From contig CM054118.1 of assembly GCA_028673005.1 (NCBI GenBank), positions 92,294,858-92,358,857 of the forward strand: DNA of 64,000 nucleotides, in the 5' to 3' direction. The notes beneath the pieces are model-generated. The model had not been told where the DNA came from and did not search any database. It worked only from the letters and a program-made list of their open reading frames with translations. The position numbers and the translations under genes are program-made. Source of the stretch: Tanypteryx hageni. Its lineage: Eukaryota; Arthropoda; Insecta; Odonata; Petaluridae. The first letter of the stretch is position 1, and the number at the start of each line of letters is the position of its first letter. Positions 1 to 10,369 of this stretch are shown piece after piece.

Positions 1-570
1 AATCCCCTCAACATCCGAATGAATGGCCACCGCAACAGTGTCATTCTCAAACGACCGCTGCCGGTGGCCGTTCATGCGAACAAACATAATTTAAAGTTCA
101 ACAACTGCTTCACAGTGAGAGTCATTCGCGCTCTCCCCGACAATGCTTCGGCTCCCCAACTCCGTCAGTGGGAGCTTTCGCATATCCATCTCCTAAACTC
201 CTTCACTCCCCCAGGCCTCAACCTTCGATAGCTTTTCACACCCTTTCTGTCTTCTTCCAACACCCTACCCATCCCCAACCCCCTCCGTTTCCTCCAATCC
301 TCGACCTTTCCGCACTACCCTTCCACCCCCATGCCTCCACCCAGTGTCACCGCCATCAGTTCTCTCTCTGTAGCTGAAGAAGGAGTATTTCCGAAAGCTT
401 TACGTTTGTGATGTTTCTGTGTTTTTGTGTTATTTTACGTGTGTCGCTTCGACATCCCCGGGGCCTCGCCAACCTGAAGTCGTCTGATTGGTGAGTGCTC
501 ACTGGGTTTCCTCATCCCAACACCTTGTTGACATCCATATATCTATTTTACCTTTCCTTTTCCGTAAGTT
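1..570. other. Unannotated, partly C-rich
   Basis: No gene is supported here. Positions 200-340 are rich in C and T with short runs of CCC, which keep some short frames open by composition alone. The remainder is ordinary AT-leaning sequence. Confidence 0.5.
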
Positions 571-571
571 G

Positions 572-598
572 TTATATATATATATATATATATATAAC
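572..598. repeat. (TA)n microsatellite
   Basis: An uninterrupted run of about 13 TA units, flanked by GT on the left and AACG on the right so that the whole block is palindromic. Confidence 0.9.
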
Positions 599-599
599 G

Positions 600-1840
600 A
601 TACGGAAAAAGAGATAATATAATAAAATAATAGCAAAGAGAGATTAAAAGGGATAGGAAGGAGCGAGTGAACACTTACACAAAGTTGTAGACGTCCACAG
701 CTATAGAGGAAGTCTTGTAGTTTGGAGCTTTCGGGGCACAGCCCTTCGTCGGCGAGAGAATAACAGAAATTAAAACTAAGCGTTACATTGGAAGTAGGGG
801 AAATCGGAAAGTATGGGGTTCGGGAAAAGAGGGGTAATTGGAGTGGGAGCGTTAACGAAGATTCAAACCTGGGAAGGAGAGAGAGCGGGTGATGTCAACT
901 GGAAGAGCACGGAATGTTTTTACTGTGAAGCAGCTATTGAAGGGAAGGAAGTGGGTTAACGCACCGGAAGGGGGCGCCTAGGAGCGACGCTATTCTAATG
1001 GCCGTTCATGCGGATATTAAGTGGTGTGGTTGTTTAAGAGATATTTAAAAACTATATTTTTTTATTTGCCACCACCTGGTGGCAACTTTTGTAAACTCTT
1101 TACCTTAGTTACATAGTAATAACGCTCCTTTTTATTTTCTTATTGATTGTTGGAGCTTCCTGGCTATATCCAATATCATAAGGCTACGGTATGAGTTTAT
1201 TTCTGTTCTTTGTCAAGTCTGAGTTTTACTCACAGTTCCTTAAAATATTAATTTAACCTATTTGGAATTATTAGAAATATTACAGGTATGAAGAAAGCCA
1301 TGTGGTGTCCACATCAGATTTTCTAAATAGCATTTTAAAAAATTGTAAGACTGTCGTAAATTCCGTCGGAAATGAAGATTTATTAAATAGTAAGTTACTC
1401 TTATTTATATCAATAGAGAACAAAAAATACTCTTGGCTCACAAGCGTTTTCCTCTTGAAAGTCGAAGAGAGCGATTTGTCCGTTTTATGACGGAAATGCG
1501 ACAGCGAGTCAAGGTTCCTAATGATCCTGTGAAAGGGTTTTCATCGCCCAGTATAAACATTCTCGAATCCGAACGCTCCTATGTCCTTCCTTCTGCAGAG
1601 AGAGCGGCCTTCCTTTCAATTACGGGCGTGATTGGCGTGTGAGGGTGAGGACGCATCCATGAGAAGGCTACGCCCCAAGAGAGAGAGAGAGGGCGCATTT
1701 GGCATTTGGCATTTGGCGATAGGAAGCTTTTGTGGGCGAGGCCCTTCGCCGGATGGGATGATTGACGGCGTCTTCCCCCCTGCTCCCGCCATTTTCACTG
1801 AAGGAGTCGAGATAGGAGCGAAGGAACGGGGTTCGGGGGA
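600..1840. other. No gene seen; one dispersed repeat segment
   Basis: Positions 1268-1320 (TTAGAAATATTACAGGTATG and the next 30 bases) recur on the same strand at 50502-50560, so this is part of a dispersed repeat. The AT-rich stretch before it (about 1030-1075) also resembles 50455-50500. An open frame at 1433-1642 gives a basic, protein-like peptide (KRFPLESRRERFVRF...) that I do not recognise and cannot support as a gene. Confidence 0.45.
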
Positions 1841-2312
1841 GAGAAAGAGGAGGGAGAGATAGGGACAGACAGACAAACGGCGTTATTTAGGGCGAAATGG
1901 TGACCATATAGTCCCTTCTTACTTTTAACCCTTTTGTCATGTAATTACAATATTTGCATATTAAAAACAAATTAATTACACGTGAATTACGATTAAATAG
2001 ATATTTTATTTTTTATTTATTTGTAAACAATCGGCTTACGGCACGCTGCCCATTACAGCCGATCGATTAACAATATGATCGATTAACAATATATAACAAT
2101 AACAAGGACAATCACAAACAACCATGACCAATGTGGGACTCGAACCCGCGACCCTAGCAATGGGAGCCAGACGCACTAGCCACCCATCTACCAAGTACGT
2201 TAATTACGTAAATTAATTAATTAATTGCGTGTTAATTATATATTGGTTAATGGATCATAGAGCATTATCATAGAATATTGTTAGTTTTGTGGGTCGAAAA
2301 AAACTGTATCAG
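1840..2312 (+). repeat. Repeat A, copy 1 (split by a SINE)
   Basis: The segment matches 23820-24083 on the same strand: the shared blocks include ATTTAGGGCGAAATGGTGAC, TATAGTCCCTTCTTAC and, at the 3' end, TTGTTAGTTTTGTGGGTCG. Copy 2 is continuous across the point where copy 1 carries about 200 extra bases (1999-2201), which are a SINE. The family is not recognised. It contains no open frame of interest. Confidence 0.75.
1999..2201 (-). mobile_element. tRNA-derived SINE inserted in repeat A
   Basis: Read on the minus strand the element starts with a tRNA-like head. It has an A-box-like TGGCTAGTGCG near 2172-2182 and a perfect RNA polymerase III B box, GGTTCGAGTCC, at 2136-2146. A body of about 110 bases follows, then an A-rich tail made of AAATA-type units (left edge, 2001-2023). 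Probable target duplications start AATTACG at 1985 and 2202. The related uninterrupted repeat at 23.9 kb shows the empty site. Head, body, A-rich tail and duplicated target are the SINE hallmarks. I cannot assign a named family or source tRNA. Confidence 0.8.
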
Positions 2313-2464
2313 ATACGTTTAAACAGAGAAAAAAATGTCCCACAGCGAAAAACACCTACGACGAGAAGGGAGGTGTAAAAAACGGCGAAAAATTCCTAAA
2401 CAGTTCAGAGGAAAAAACAATAATTTGAAGGAAAGAGAAAAAAAATCCTTTATAAATACATATG

Positions 2465-2915
2465 AAGGGTGTTCCAAAAATATGGATTTTGAAAAAGTAT
2501 CTCTCTCTCCTTCTTATTCGGTGCTCCTATATACAAAAAAATTGTTTGTGACGTTTTGCCTCAATTGGATAATATTTAGGGGTGGACCCAGTTATCCTAA
2601 AATTTGGTAATTTCGAAAAAAAGGGCAGTCTGTTTATTTCGATGGCTAGAGGAAAGGAATATGGGAGTAAGAAAATGGTTTTCTGGGGATACATTACATG
2701 TTTGTTCTCCAATATACCTAATATAAAAAATTGTATTGTCCTAATGACATTACTTTGCGTCGCAACGCAGTTTGAAGTTTAGCGCGCGTCGTAAAATAGG
2801 CAATACGCACAACTCTTGTAAAAGCATAGGAGACGGCATGCACGACATTAAAATTGCAATAACTCGCGCTATTATATTATTATTAAAACGCCTGTCATAG
2901 GAAATGTTGGGAACA
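2465..2915 (+). repeat. Repeat B, left arm
   Basis: About 450 bases that recur in inverse orientation at 4855-5310. Shared blocks include GATAATATTTAGGGGTGGACC, TTGCGTCGCAACGCAG, GGAGACGGCATGCACGACAT (as divergent versions) and AAAACGCCTGTCATAGGAAA. The outer edge begins GGGTGTTCCA, a motif often seen at ends of arthropod DNA transposons; that last point is general knowledge, not proof. A shorter third relative lies at about 2980-3085. Confidence 0.75.
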
Positions 2916-2979
2916 GGGTCCTTAATATCTATCCGTTTATTTAGCAGGCTAGGGCATCAAACTATGGAAGTATGATAAT

Positions 2980-3085
2980 TTGTTTTTCAGATAATACACA
3001 AAATACATATAAAAACATTGCATCTGAAGTTTTTTCACCATTGGATAATAGTTAGGGGTGAATCCAGAGTCCTGAATACATGGAA
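2980..3085 (+). repeat. Repeat B, partial third copy
   Basis: ATTGGATAATAGTTAGGGGTG followed by a diverged GAATCCAGAGTCCTG matches the middle of the left repeat B arm (about 2565-2605) and, inverted, the arm at 5.2 kb. The rest is diverged. It sits between the two inverted arms. Confidence 0.55.
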
Positions 3086-3461
3086 TATCGGCCATATTGA
3101 CCAAATATTTTGTGAGTAACGTAAAACCTATTTCAGGAAGCTTGGGAGCAGTGTTTGCTCTTTCCGCCCTGAAATACTTGAGTCTTACCTTATGATTGAA
3201 AAACGCCATTTCAACAGATTTTTCCCTCGAATAAAAAGAGTGAGGTAAATCTTATCTGGATGAGAAAAGCGTGCTATTCTTATTTCAACGGCATTGCGAC
3301 CAGTTTCACCTAACAGTTTAAAAAATATAAGCAGGCTGTGATCACTGGAAATAAAAAAAATAGCATACAAGGAATATTCAACGCTCTAAACTTATTTTAA
3401 TGAAACATTTTAGAATTTGAAATTTGTAACAGATATTAAGTTTTTGATACATTCTCTCTTT

Positions 3462-3791
3462 TTACTTGAAAAATTCGCTGATTGTTTTCTTGTTGCAATC
3501 AGGCAGCCTCTTCCTATGGTTTGGTATCATCTGAAGGAGGAACTGAAGTTGTTCTTCATCTCTTGTTAAATTCCCACTGCATTCTTTGACAAGAGCTACT
3601 TCCCTCTCTCCGTTTTCATTAACAACATAAAATTCTCGAATTAATTGAGGACCTCTCTGGAAATCTTCTCTTTGCTGCCAATCCTCAGGGTCTGAATTTA
3701 ATAAGTCAGGAGAAATTCCCAGAATTTGAAAGAAAACTGTCGTATGCTTTGTGACAAAATATTCTATTTTGCAATGGACCAGAGTTTCCAA
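3462..3791 (-). CDS. Coding-like ORF or exon, unknown protein
   Basis: An open frame of 109 codons that stays open upstream to about 3825 on this strand, where TGA closes it. The peptide is rich in charged and polar residues (NSDPEDWQQREDFQRG, then EFYVVNENGEREVALV, then HRKRLPDCNKK) and does not look like translated repeat DNA. It ends with TAA after TISEFFK. No ATG begins the frame naturally: the in-frame residues upstream (EISTSHESDSSV) come from GC-richer DNA, and a weak TTGAG acceptor-like site lies beside them, so it could be a terminal exon or a fragment of a transposon protein. I do not recognise a domain. It lies between the inverted arms of repeat B, which makes a transposon origin possible. 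Confidence 0.35.
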   Translation of the reverse strand: METLVHCKIEYFVTKHTTVFFQILGISPDLLNSDPEDWQQREDFQRGPQLIREFYVVNENGEREVALVKECSGNLTRDEEQLQFLLQMIPNHRKRLPDCNKKTISEFFK

Positions 3792-3829
3792 AGCAACAAC
3801 ACTCGAGTCGCTTTCGTGGCTCGTCGAAA

Positions 3830-4850
3830 TCTCTCAAGAACGGATGGAAGTTACCGCGCGTCTTTTATGCGTTGTGTGGGTATTAATTATGTTGGTGAGT
3901 TGTGGGTAGTTGAAGTCGGTGGGTGGGAAGGAGGGGGAGGGGGTGTGGAACACAGACATTAGTAAAGGAGAATTGCAGGAAAAGGTATAAATGTTGATAA
4001 TTGATGCATTTGGAATATTGCAATAGTGGACGATTTGTAATTCTTCTAAAACCTAAAAATGCCTACCATTCTTTTGAAAATTAACGTAGTTGGGGTGAAG
4101 TCAGATATGTAATTGATCTAAATGAGATGTTTGGCAAAGAGAGAGGTTAGTTGTTTATTGATATACGTAGTACTGTTTATGTTAATATATGCTTGTATAT
4201 AAATTACGTCCGGCCCTTCCGCAATAAACCGCATTACAGTCATTACATTAAAGCTTGTATAACCGAGATAATACCAGGTACACACTGTATACTCCTTCAC
4301 GAGCTTGACGAGCAATGTTTTTGTGTGGGAGCACAGAATAAGCGGGTAGGAGAGACAATATTACAACATTCAAAATTCCCACCCAGCCTAGTGTATAATA
4401 CATTTTTCTTCTAACATATACTACAATAGATGTTTTAGTTTAGCAGTATTACTTCCCCTCTGAACGAGTTCGCATTTAAGCGTGCATCATAACATAAGCC
4501 ACACTCATACATCATGTAAAACTGTAGGAGCTCCCACGTACCAAAGTTATACTTGAATATGTATGCAGTTGATCTTTAAATATTTTAACACGAACATATA
4601 TCAGATAAATTCTGACCAAGCTTACTTACTATCAACATAAAAATATAGAAAAAACTACAGAAAAAGTACATTTAATAAACAAACCAATTGTTATAAATGT
4701 TCATAATATTCCCCCAAAAATACATTAACATACTTCCGTAGTTTTCTGCCATAGTTACCTAAATGAACAGACCCTTTTTTGTGCGACCAAAATATTCAAG
4801 AGCCAGGAGGACGAACTTAATATTGTGCGAATTGGACACAAAATATTGTG
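3830..4850. other. No gene seen
   Basis: AT-rich DNA with short open frames that overlap on both strands and show no protein-like composition. A G-rich patch lies at 3915-3955 (GGAGGGGGAGGGGGTG). No repeat family match was found inside the window. Confidence 0.5.
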
Positions 4851-4854
4851 AAGA

Positions 4855-5310
4855 CTAAGGGTCGTATACCCAACATTTCCTATAACAGGCGTTTTAATTA
4901 TTATAGAATAGCAAGCGTTATTACGATTTTAATGTCGTCTCCTATACTTTCACATGTGTTATGCCTGTTGCCTATCTTACAATGCACGCTAAATTTCAGA
5001 TTGCATTGAGACGCAAAGTAGTATGACTAACAATAAGTCAATACAACCTATTTTATAAAATTGAGGAGAAAACATGAAATTTATCACCGAAAATCAATTT
5101 GAATATTTCTCTATTGCTCTTTCCTAGCCGTTGAAATAAACAGATATCCCCTTTATAGAATGTTTTTCGTAGGATTTTACAAATATTTGGGGCCCTGGGT
5201 CCACCATTAAATATTGTGACAAAACGTCACAAACAATGTTTTTGTATACAGAAGCACCAAATAGGGGGTGGGAGGAGAATAATTCTTTTAAAAAATGTTC
5301 CCCATATAAG
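4855..5310 (-). repeat. Repeat B, right arm (inverted copy)
   Basis: The reverse complement of 2465-2915 at clear but diverged identity. Examples are GTTTTAATTATTATAGAATAG against the AT-rich motif at 2870-2890, GTCTCCTATACTTTC against GGCATAGGAGAC, and TGTGACAAAACGTCACAAAC against GTTTGTGACGTTTTGCC. The inner end reads AACATTTCCTATAACAGG. The outer end has GTTCCCCATATAAGAGTGG. Confidence 0.75.
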
Positions 5311-5526
5311 AGTGGACCACCCTAATGTACATACATACTACATTAATATCCATATAAGGGAGGGGGTAAGAAGGAAATAGAGGTTCTAGGATAAGATATA
5401 CCTGAGTGAATGCAGAATAATTATAATACACGAAAACAGAGTAAAATAAATTAAGAATTGTATGCGCAATGACCGCATCCTTTCGACAATCTGAAAGAGA
5501 AGAAGATAGGGAGTGGTTCAAGGCAT

Positions 5527-5790
5527 GAAGTGTGAGGGAGGGGAGATGGAGAGATAGGGAGGGAGAGATAGGGAGGGAGAAGTCGGGAGGGAGAGGCAGG
5601 GAGGGAGAGGCAGGGAGGGAGAGGCAGGGAGGGAGAGGCAGGGAGGGAGAGGCAGGGAGGGAGAGGCAGGGAGGGAGAGGCAGGGAGGGAGAGGCAGGGA
5701 GGGAGAGGAAGGGAGGGAGAGGCCGGGAGGGAGAGGCAGGGAGGGAGAGGCAGGGAGGGAGAGGTAGGGAGGGAGGGGTAGGTAGGGAGA
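5527..5790 (+). repeat. 14-bp G-rich minisatellite
   Basis: About 17 tandem copies of GGGAGGGAGAGGCA with few substitutions (TAGGGA, AAGGGA and CCGGGA variants at the edges). Because 14 is not a multiple of three, every frame is open and yields a 14-residue periodic peptide on both strands; none is a gene. Each unit pair fits the G3+N1-7 pattern for G-quadruplexes on the plus strand, with loops A, AGAGGCA and A. Confidence 0.95.
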
Positions 5791-5799
5791 GGGAAGAAA

Positions 5800-6260
5800 G
5801 TGGGGGAGTTTTGTGGGGGGAGGTCTGCGATTCAGGGTTCGCAGCCCTCTTTCTCATCTCTAGGGGAAAACTTTCCTAGTATTTTCCATAAGGTCGTCGA
5901 AAGGGATAAAGGTCAAAATTAAACTAAGGATCCACGGTTTTTGGTTAATAACGGAAAGAGGTTTAATATCGCCCTTTCTATTTGCGTAGATTACGCAGAT
6001 ATGTCCCAAAAGTTTTGGCTGAATATTCCACATAGATTGCTTCTTATTTTTCCTTATATGGGTGTTTTTATTTGCATGATTATATTACTTATCATCAATT
6101 ACTAGGGACCTGTTGCGGTACTTCCTGCAAACATCTGGAGAGCCTTGCGTGAAGTGACCCAATGCGATGGTTACTATGACAAGAAATTGATACAAAGTGT
6201 TATTAGTTGAACCACTTTTATTGTCCCTCTTACAATAATTATATAGCTCACACCATTTAT
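5800..6260. other. No gene seen
   Basis: Mixed-composition DNA between the minisatellite and repeat C. No coding-like frame or repeat match was found. Confidence 0.5.
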
Positions 6261-6261
6261 G

Positions 6262-6395
6262 TCTTTTCGGGAGACGACTAACCACTTAAAACCTGCAAGA
6301 GTTTGTGCCTGGTATTCAGGCGAAAGATTTGTCGAAATCGAGCCGACCGTTCTTGATTTATTTGCGTTTATACTGGGAAGTGACGTCACTCGAGA
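6262..6395 (+). repeat. Repeat C, copy 1
   Basis: Matches 6750-6886 in direct orientation, offset by 488 bases. Shared blocks are CCACTTAAAACCTG, TATTCAGGCGAAA and ATTTGTCGAAATCGAGC, then TTATTTGCGTT. The frames across it are accidental. Confidence 0.8.
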
Positions 6396-6734
6396 TAATT
6401 TTTTTTTTTGCCCTTCACGCGTTTTATTGCAAGCCTAGTGCAAATGAACTTGAAGCCCAAGTCTAACAATGCAAAAATCCGAGATGAACAATGCCGGCTA
6501 CCCTAGCTACCTCCTTTTTGAATTGTCGAAAAACCGGAGAAAATTGAATATAAACATGAAATATGAGCAAACACGAATTAAACAACAGAATCGGCGGTAA
6601 GAACAAGAATCTTCATTTTTTCTGCGTTAAATGGTCTCGATCGTAAAATATTTTAAAATGTTAAAGAATATAGGTCTACACATCGTATTCTAGCCGATTA
6701 CGTGTTAATCAAATGCAAAAACGAAAACTATTCT

Positions 6735-6886
6735 GGTATCGAACCCATGCCTTTTTGGGGGACAACTACCCACTTAAAACCTGTAGGAGTTCGCGCCGAA
6801 TATTCAGGCGAAATATTTGTCGAAATCGAGCATACTGTTCCCGGTTTATTTGCGTTCATACCGGAAGGCTTCAGACGCAGGTAGCG
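6735..6886 (-). repeat. Repeat C, copy 2, with a B-box motif
   Basis: The second copy of the direct repeat. Just before it the minus strand carries GGTTCGATACC (6735-6745), close to a polymerase III B box, so the repeat may derive from a tRNA-related SINE. Copy 1 is too diverged at this point to show the same box. Confidence 0.6.
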
Positions 6887-6889
6887 ACG

Positions 6890-7735
6890 CAGAGACATAG
6901 CGCTTATAATATATTAGATTAATGTTAATTAAGTAATTATTGTCACTTATTATTATTATTCAACTTAAAGCTAATTTGTCTGAATTATTTATTTAATTCT
7001 TAGGTATTTAAATGACTAGCTCTGTTAACTAAACTATGACTCCAGATGATTCGACGCAAGTTTGAGTGGACCAATTGGTATCCTTGACTTGTCTTGAGAG
7101 GTTCTTGGGAACTCTTACCCAAACTCTAAGTCATTAGCTCTTCTATATTACCAATTCGACCGATATTTGTTATTTCAATAGGGTTGTCTTGCGTAAATGT
7201 GGTCCTGTTTGGAAGCATTCATTAGTTGAAATGTTCACTTTTGATCATTTCCTTTGCAATTGTTTACAATTATATACAGGTATATTCATTAAACTTCCAT
7301 TCTTTTCATCGCGATTCATAGATACATATATTTATCTCTTCTGTTTTTTCGATTGCTTTCTATTGCACGGTATTGTTACTATTGCTTGAAACAAGTTAAC
7401 TACTAATCTTAAAATGCCTACATGAGCAGAGTTTCATAATTGTCATTCGATGTTTCCCTAAGTTCGGTTCGCGGATACAATATGTTTGGTCGCAGCAATG
7501 ATGCGAGCACTCATTGCATAAAAAACTCAAATTTATCAATCAGGCAGGCAATATATTTGTTCATATACTATAGTTTGCTTATTTATTTTGTTTATGTTAT
7601 CACGTACTTATGTACGTACATAACTAAATTTATGTGACGGGATGTGCTTTATAATACCAAAATCTTATTGTAAATGGAGGCATATCAGGAAAGGGACCTT
7701 TGTAAAACTAACGACGCGTTAAACACAAAGATTCG
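6890..7735. other. No gene seen
   Basis: AT-rich sequence with no repeat match and no protein-like frame. Confidence 0.5.
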
Positions 7736-7739
7736 TCGG

Positions 7740-8115
7740 TTGTCGTGCTCCGTTCATGTGACGTAGAAATCCTCTAAAGAGGGCGTTAAGAGAGAGGGAC
7801 GCGGCAGCAGAAGCGCACCGGCCTATAATGAAACAAAATGACGCAATAAAAATATCAAGAGCGCGTGTTTCGACCATCCCGAAACAAAAACACGTGAAAC
7901 AACTGTTACTGTCGTAAAAGCGGCCATTGCTGCTCCACAGGCGCGGCTCCGCTCCTCGGCGGACGCCTTTCTAAACGCCTCTTTTGGTGCGATTGCCGCA
8001 CCCGATGCCGATGCGGCGTTTTCCTCCCGTTCGTTCGGTGTCCGCGCCGTTTTTTATATTTGCGTCTGCCGCTTCATACCGAACGGCGAGTATCTACGAG
8101 TTGCGTTCGGTAAGG
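7740..8115 (+). promoter_or_regulatory. GC- and CpG-rich island, possible promoter
   Basis: The block 7920-8110 is much richer in GC and CpG than its surroundings (GCGGCTCCGCTCCTCGGCGG, GATGCCGATGCGGCG). It contains a TATA-like TTTTTTATATTTGCG at 8051-8065 and, about 50 bases on, a donor-like TTCG/GTAAGG (GT at about 8110). Such islands mark transcription starts in many animals. The direction and any short first exon here are inference. No ATG-initiated coding frame precedes the donor-like site. Confidence 0.25.
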
Positions 8116-8179
8116 AGTGACGTATTCTGCTTTTAAAACTTTAGCCTCCTCAATTTTTGTCCTCTCTTTTTATCGTCTC

Positions 8180-8470
8180 GCGCGAATAAGGGAAAGAGGA
8201 GGGAAGGTATTGGACCTAAACACTGACTTTGGGACGAAACTTGTCCATATTGCAGAGAATCGAAAAATAACCGATTCGTGTTTTGCCGTTTTCTGTCAAT
8301 TTCATATTTATCGAGTTTTTAATTTGTAAATATTAAATTTGTGATCGAGCCATAGTCGATAAAACACTTTTTTACTTCGTTGAGACTGACTTTGCTACAA
8401 AACCTTGCGTGTTTCGCCGATTTTCCGTCAGGTTCATATTTTCCGAGTTGTACAATTTTAAACATTATCA
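8180..8470 (-). repeat. Repeat D, uninterrupted copy
   Basis: The inverse complement of 10370-10975. Diagnostic blocks are AACACTGACTTTGGGACGAAACTTG (with GTTTCGTCCCAAAGTCAGTG at 10925-10945) and GTTTTGTAGCAAAGTCAG-type sequence (with the GTTCGTAGCAAAGACAGTC block at 10426). This copy has no insertion where the other carries a 338-bp MITE, so it gives the empty site. Confidence 0.8.
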
Positions 8471-8499
8471 TTAATCTTTATATTCGTACTTAGTGACAT

Positions 8500-9400
8500 G
8501 TTATTGTATTTTAACTATGAGAACTAAATACGAATATAAAGATCTTATAAATATTTTTGTGTGTGTGTATGTTCTTTATACGTTCTTACACCGTTGAAGC
8601 TATCGAATTCAAAAGTCTTATTGGCCATCCTATGGATCAAGAACTTGGTCAGGTTTGCAGACCGTGGGGTCTCTTATATCCCATGGGGTAAAAAAATACT
8701 ATTTCCATAGGAATGCATGGGAAAGGGTGTGGAGAAACCCCAAAATGCCATGCACCCCTTCACTGATGTGGATATAAATATACCTAAATATTAACTTACA
8801 ATCACACGAAATGGCTTATTTTACTCACGAAAGACTGAGCATTTTAATTGTTCATATTTTGTCGTATTACATGTTAAATCGCTCGAAATTATTCTTTAAG
8901 CGCAAAATTTATCGGTTTAGATGACCATTTTCCAGGCGACAACAAAGCTAAATTTTTTAATTGTTGTCCTCTTCAAAGGGAGATAGCCACGTAAAGATTA
9001 ATCCAAGGAAAATCCACGCCGTGGCGTGCCGTAGAGGAAGAATAGCCACCGCTAAGATAAAGGGAACAAATGGATTCATGCCTAAATATAGTCTATGGAT
9101 ACTTTTAAAGTGAGTTAAATGATTTTTAAGGAATATTAGAACTTAATTATCTTTTACCATAACATAGAAAGATTTATCGCAACGTAAATCGATACATCTA
9201 CTTTCATTTGTTCAGTAACCAAGATATTGTTTTCGTTTTGGCTTATACTATTGGCATAATCCACATAATTTTATTGCTGCTATAAAGGCTTTAAAGACGT
9301 CAATGCGTAATTATATTAATGGTAAAACTTTACAATACAATGCATAAAATACTAAATGTTAATGTAAACATCGCTTGCATAATTAAGGAATGGGGAACGT
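8500..9400. other. No gene seen
   Basis: AT-rich DNA. A short CATGGG/CCCATG-rich patch at 8680-8760 has weak internal dyads only. No family match in the window. Confidence 0.5.
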
Positions 9401-9404
9401 TTGG

Positions 9405-9640
9405 TAAAGTTTGGATCTTTTTTTTTGTGGGGGCTCCGCCCCTAAACCCAGGAGCCAGCAATTCAAAACATGGGGTACCCAACAGCAAAAGTAAGTAAAT
9501 TTCAAAATATATTGTATTATTTTTATTGTAATATGACATCAAAAGTGATATATCGATAAAAATAATAAATAATAAAAATCGTTTGCTACTGAAAAGAAAA
9601 CTCTTTTCCGAACGAAGCCGGGATTTTCAGCTAGTTAATT
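9405..9640 (-). repeat. Repeat E, copy 1
   Basis: The segment contains GGGGGCTCCGCCCCT (9430-9444) and, further on, CGAACGAAGCCGGGATTTTC followed by AGCTAGTTAATT. The reverse complement of the second half corresponds to 60058-60150 (GCTAGCTGGAGTTACCCGGC, CTTCGCTCGAG, GTTTTCTTTTGAGTAGCAAA, GGGGCCCCGTGCTGAC). A dispersed non-coding repeat. Confidence 0.65.
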
Positions 9641-9689
9641 ATAATGTTTAACAAGATGATCCAAAACAACTTATTATGCCTACTTTGCA

Positions 9690-10320
9690 TTTAATCATTT
9701 ATTTGGTACTTATATTGGCTTTAATAGCTTTAAAGTCATCGCGGATATGTAGCTCCTTGTGTTCACAAATTTCATAATTTAGCGTTATAAAATACTACAA
9801 ATACATTCGAATGGAATATTAAATCGATCACGCGTATTTGTGCGGCAAAAATAACGCCTGTACTTATTAGAATATACCGAATCTGAGTACAACAATATTT
9901 GTTGCTATGGCAACACTCTCGTAATGAGTGATAAAAACTGCAAAAGCGCCGGTATTTACGCGAAATTCTATGAAATACGATCGATAAGCAAAATTCTACG
10001 ATAACAATTAGTATCTTCATTCCTTTCCTCAGAGAATAGTACCAACCTCGCTCCGATGTTACAATACTAAATTATTTTAATGGGCAAGAGAAAATTACCC
10101 TGCACGATGGATTTCAGATTTCTCATATAAGTGAAATGGGAGTGATAGTTCCTGGAATCGAACCCCGGTCTTCAATCTTCGCAACAAAAACTATCCTCGG
10201 GAGCTTGGCTCATGTATCAAGACATTTCCACCAAGTTTCATGAAAATCGGTCTGTTGGTTCAAAAGTTAACAGGGGGACGGACGGACAGACAGACAGACA
10301 CAACGATAAAACTATAAGCC
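9690..10320 (-). mobile_element. Composite tRNA-containing repeat F, copy 1
   Basis: The longest copy on this strand of a family also seen at 15490-16085 (plus), 19445-19760 (minus), 42530-42760 (plus, partial) and, more distantly, 20995-21400 (minus). Read 5' to 3' on the minus strand it begins with a GTCCGTC-type run (10276-10300), then GATTTTCATGAAACTTGGTG. A polymerase III B box GGTTCGATTCC follows at 10154-10164. After that comes a body of over 350 bases containing GAAATCTGAAATCCATCGTG, CTACGAGAGTGTTGCC-like and AAAGCTATTAAAGCC blocks. It has no coding capacity. It behaves like a non-autonomous SINE-like or composite element. Confidence 0.75.
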
Positions 10321-10369
10321 TATTTCCATATGGAAACTAATCTAAAAATTCATAACCCGGGAAATATAA

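Noticed and set aside
5288..5879. 189- and 115-codon frames over the minisatellite
   Set aside because: The 14-bp unit keeps all frames open; the peptides are 14-residue repeats.
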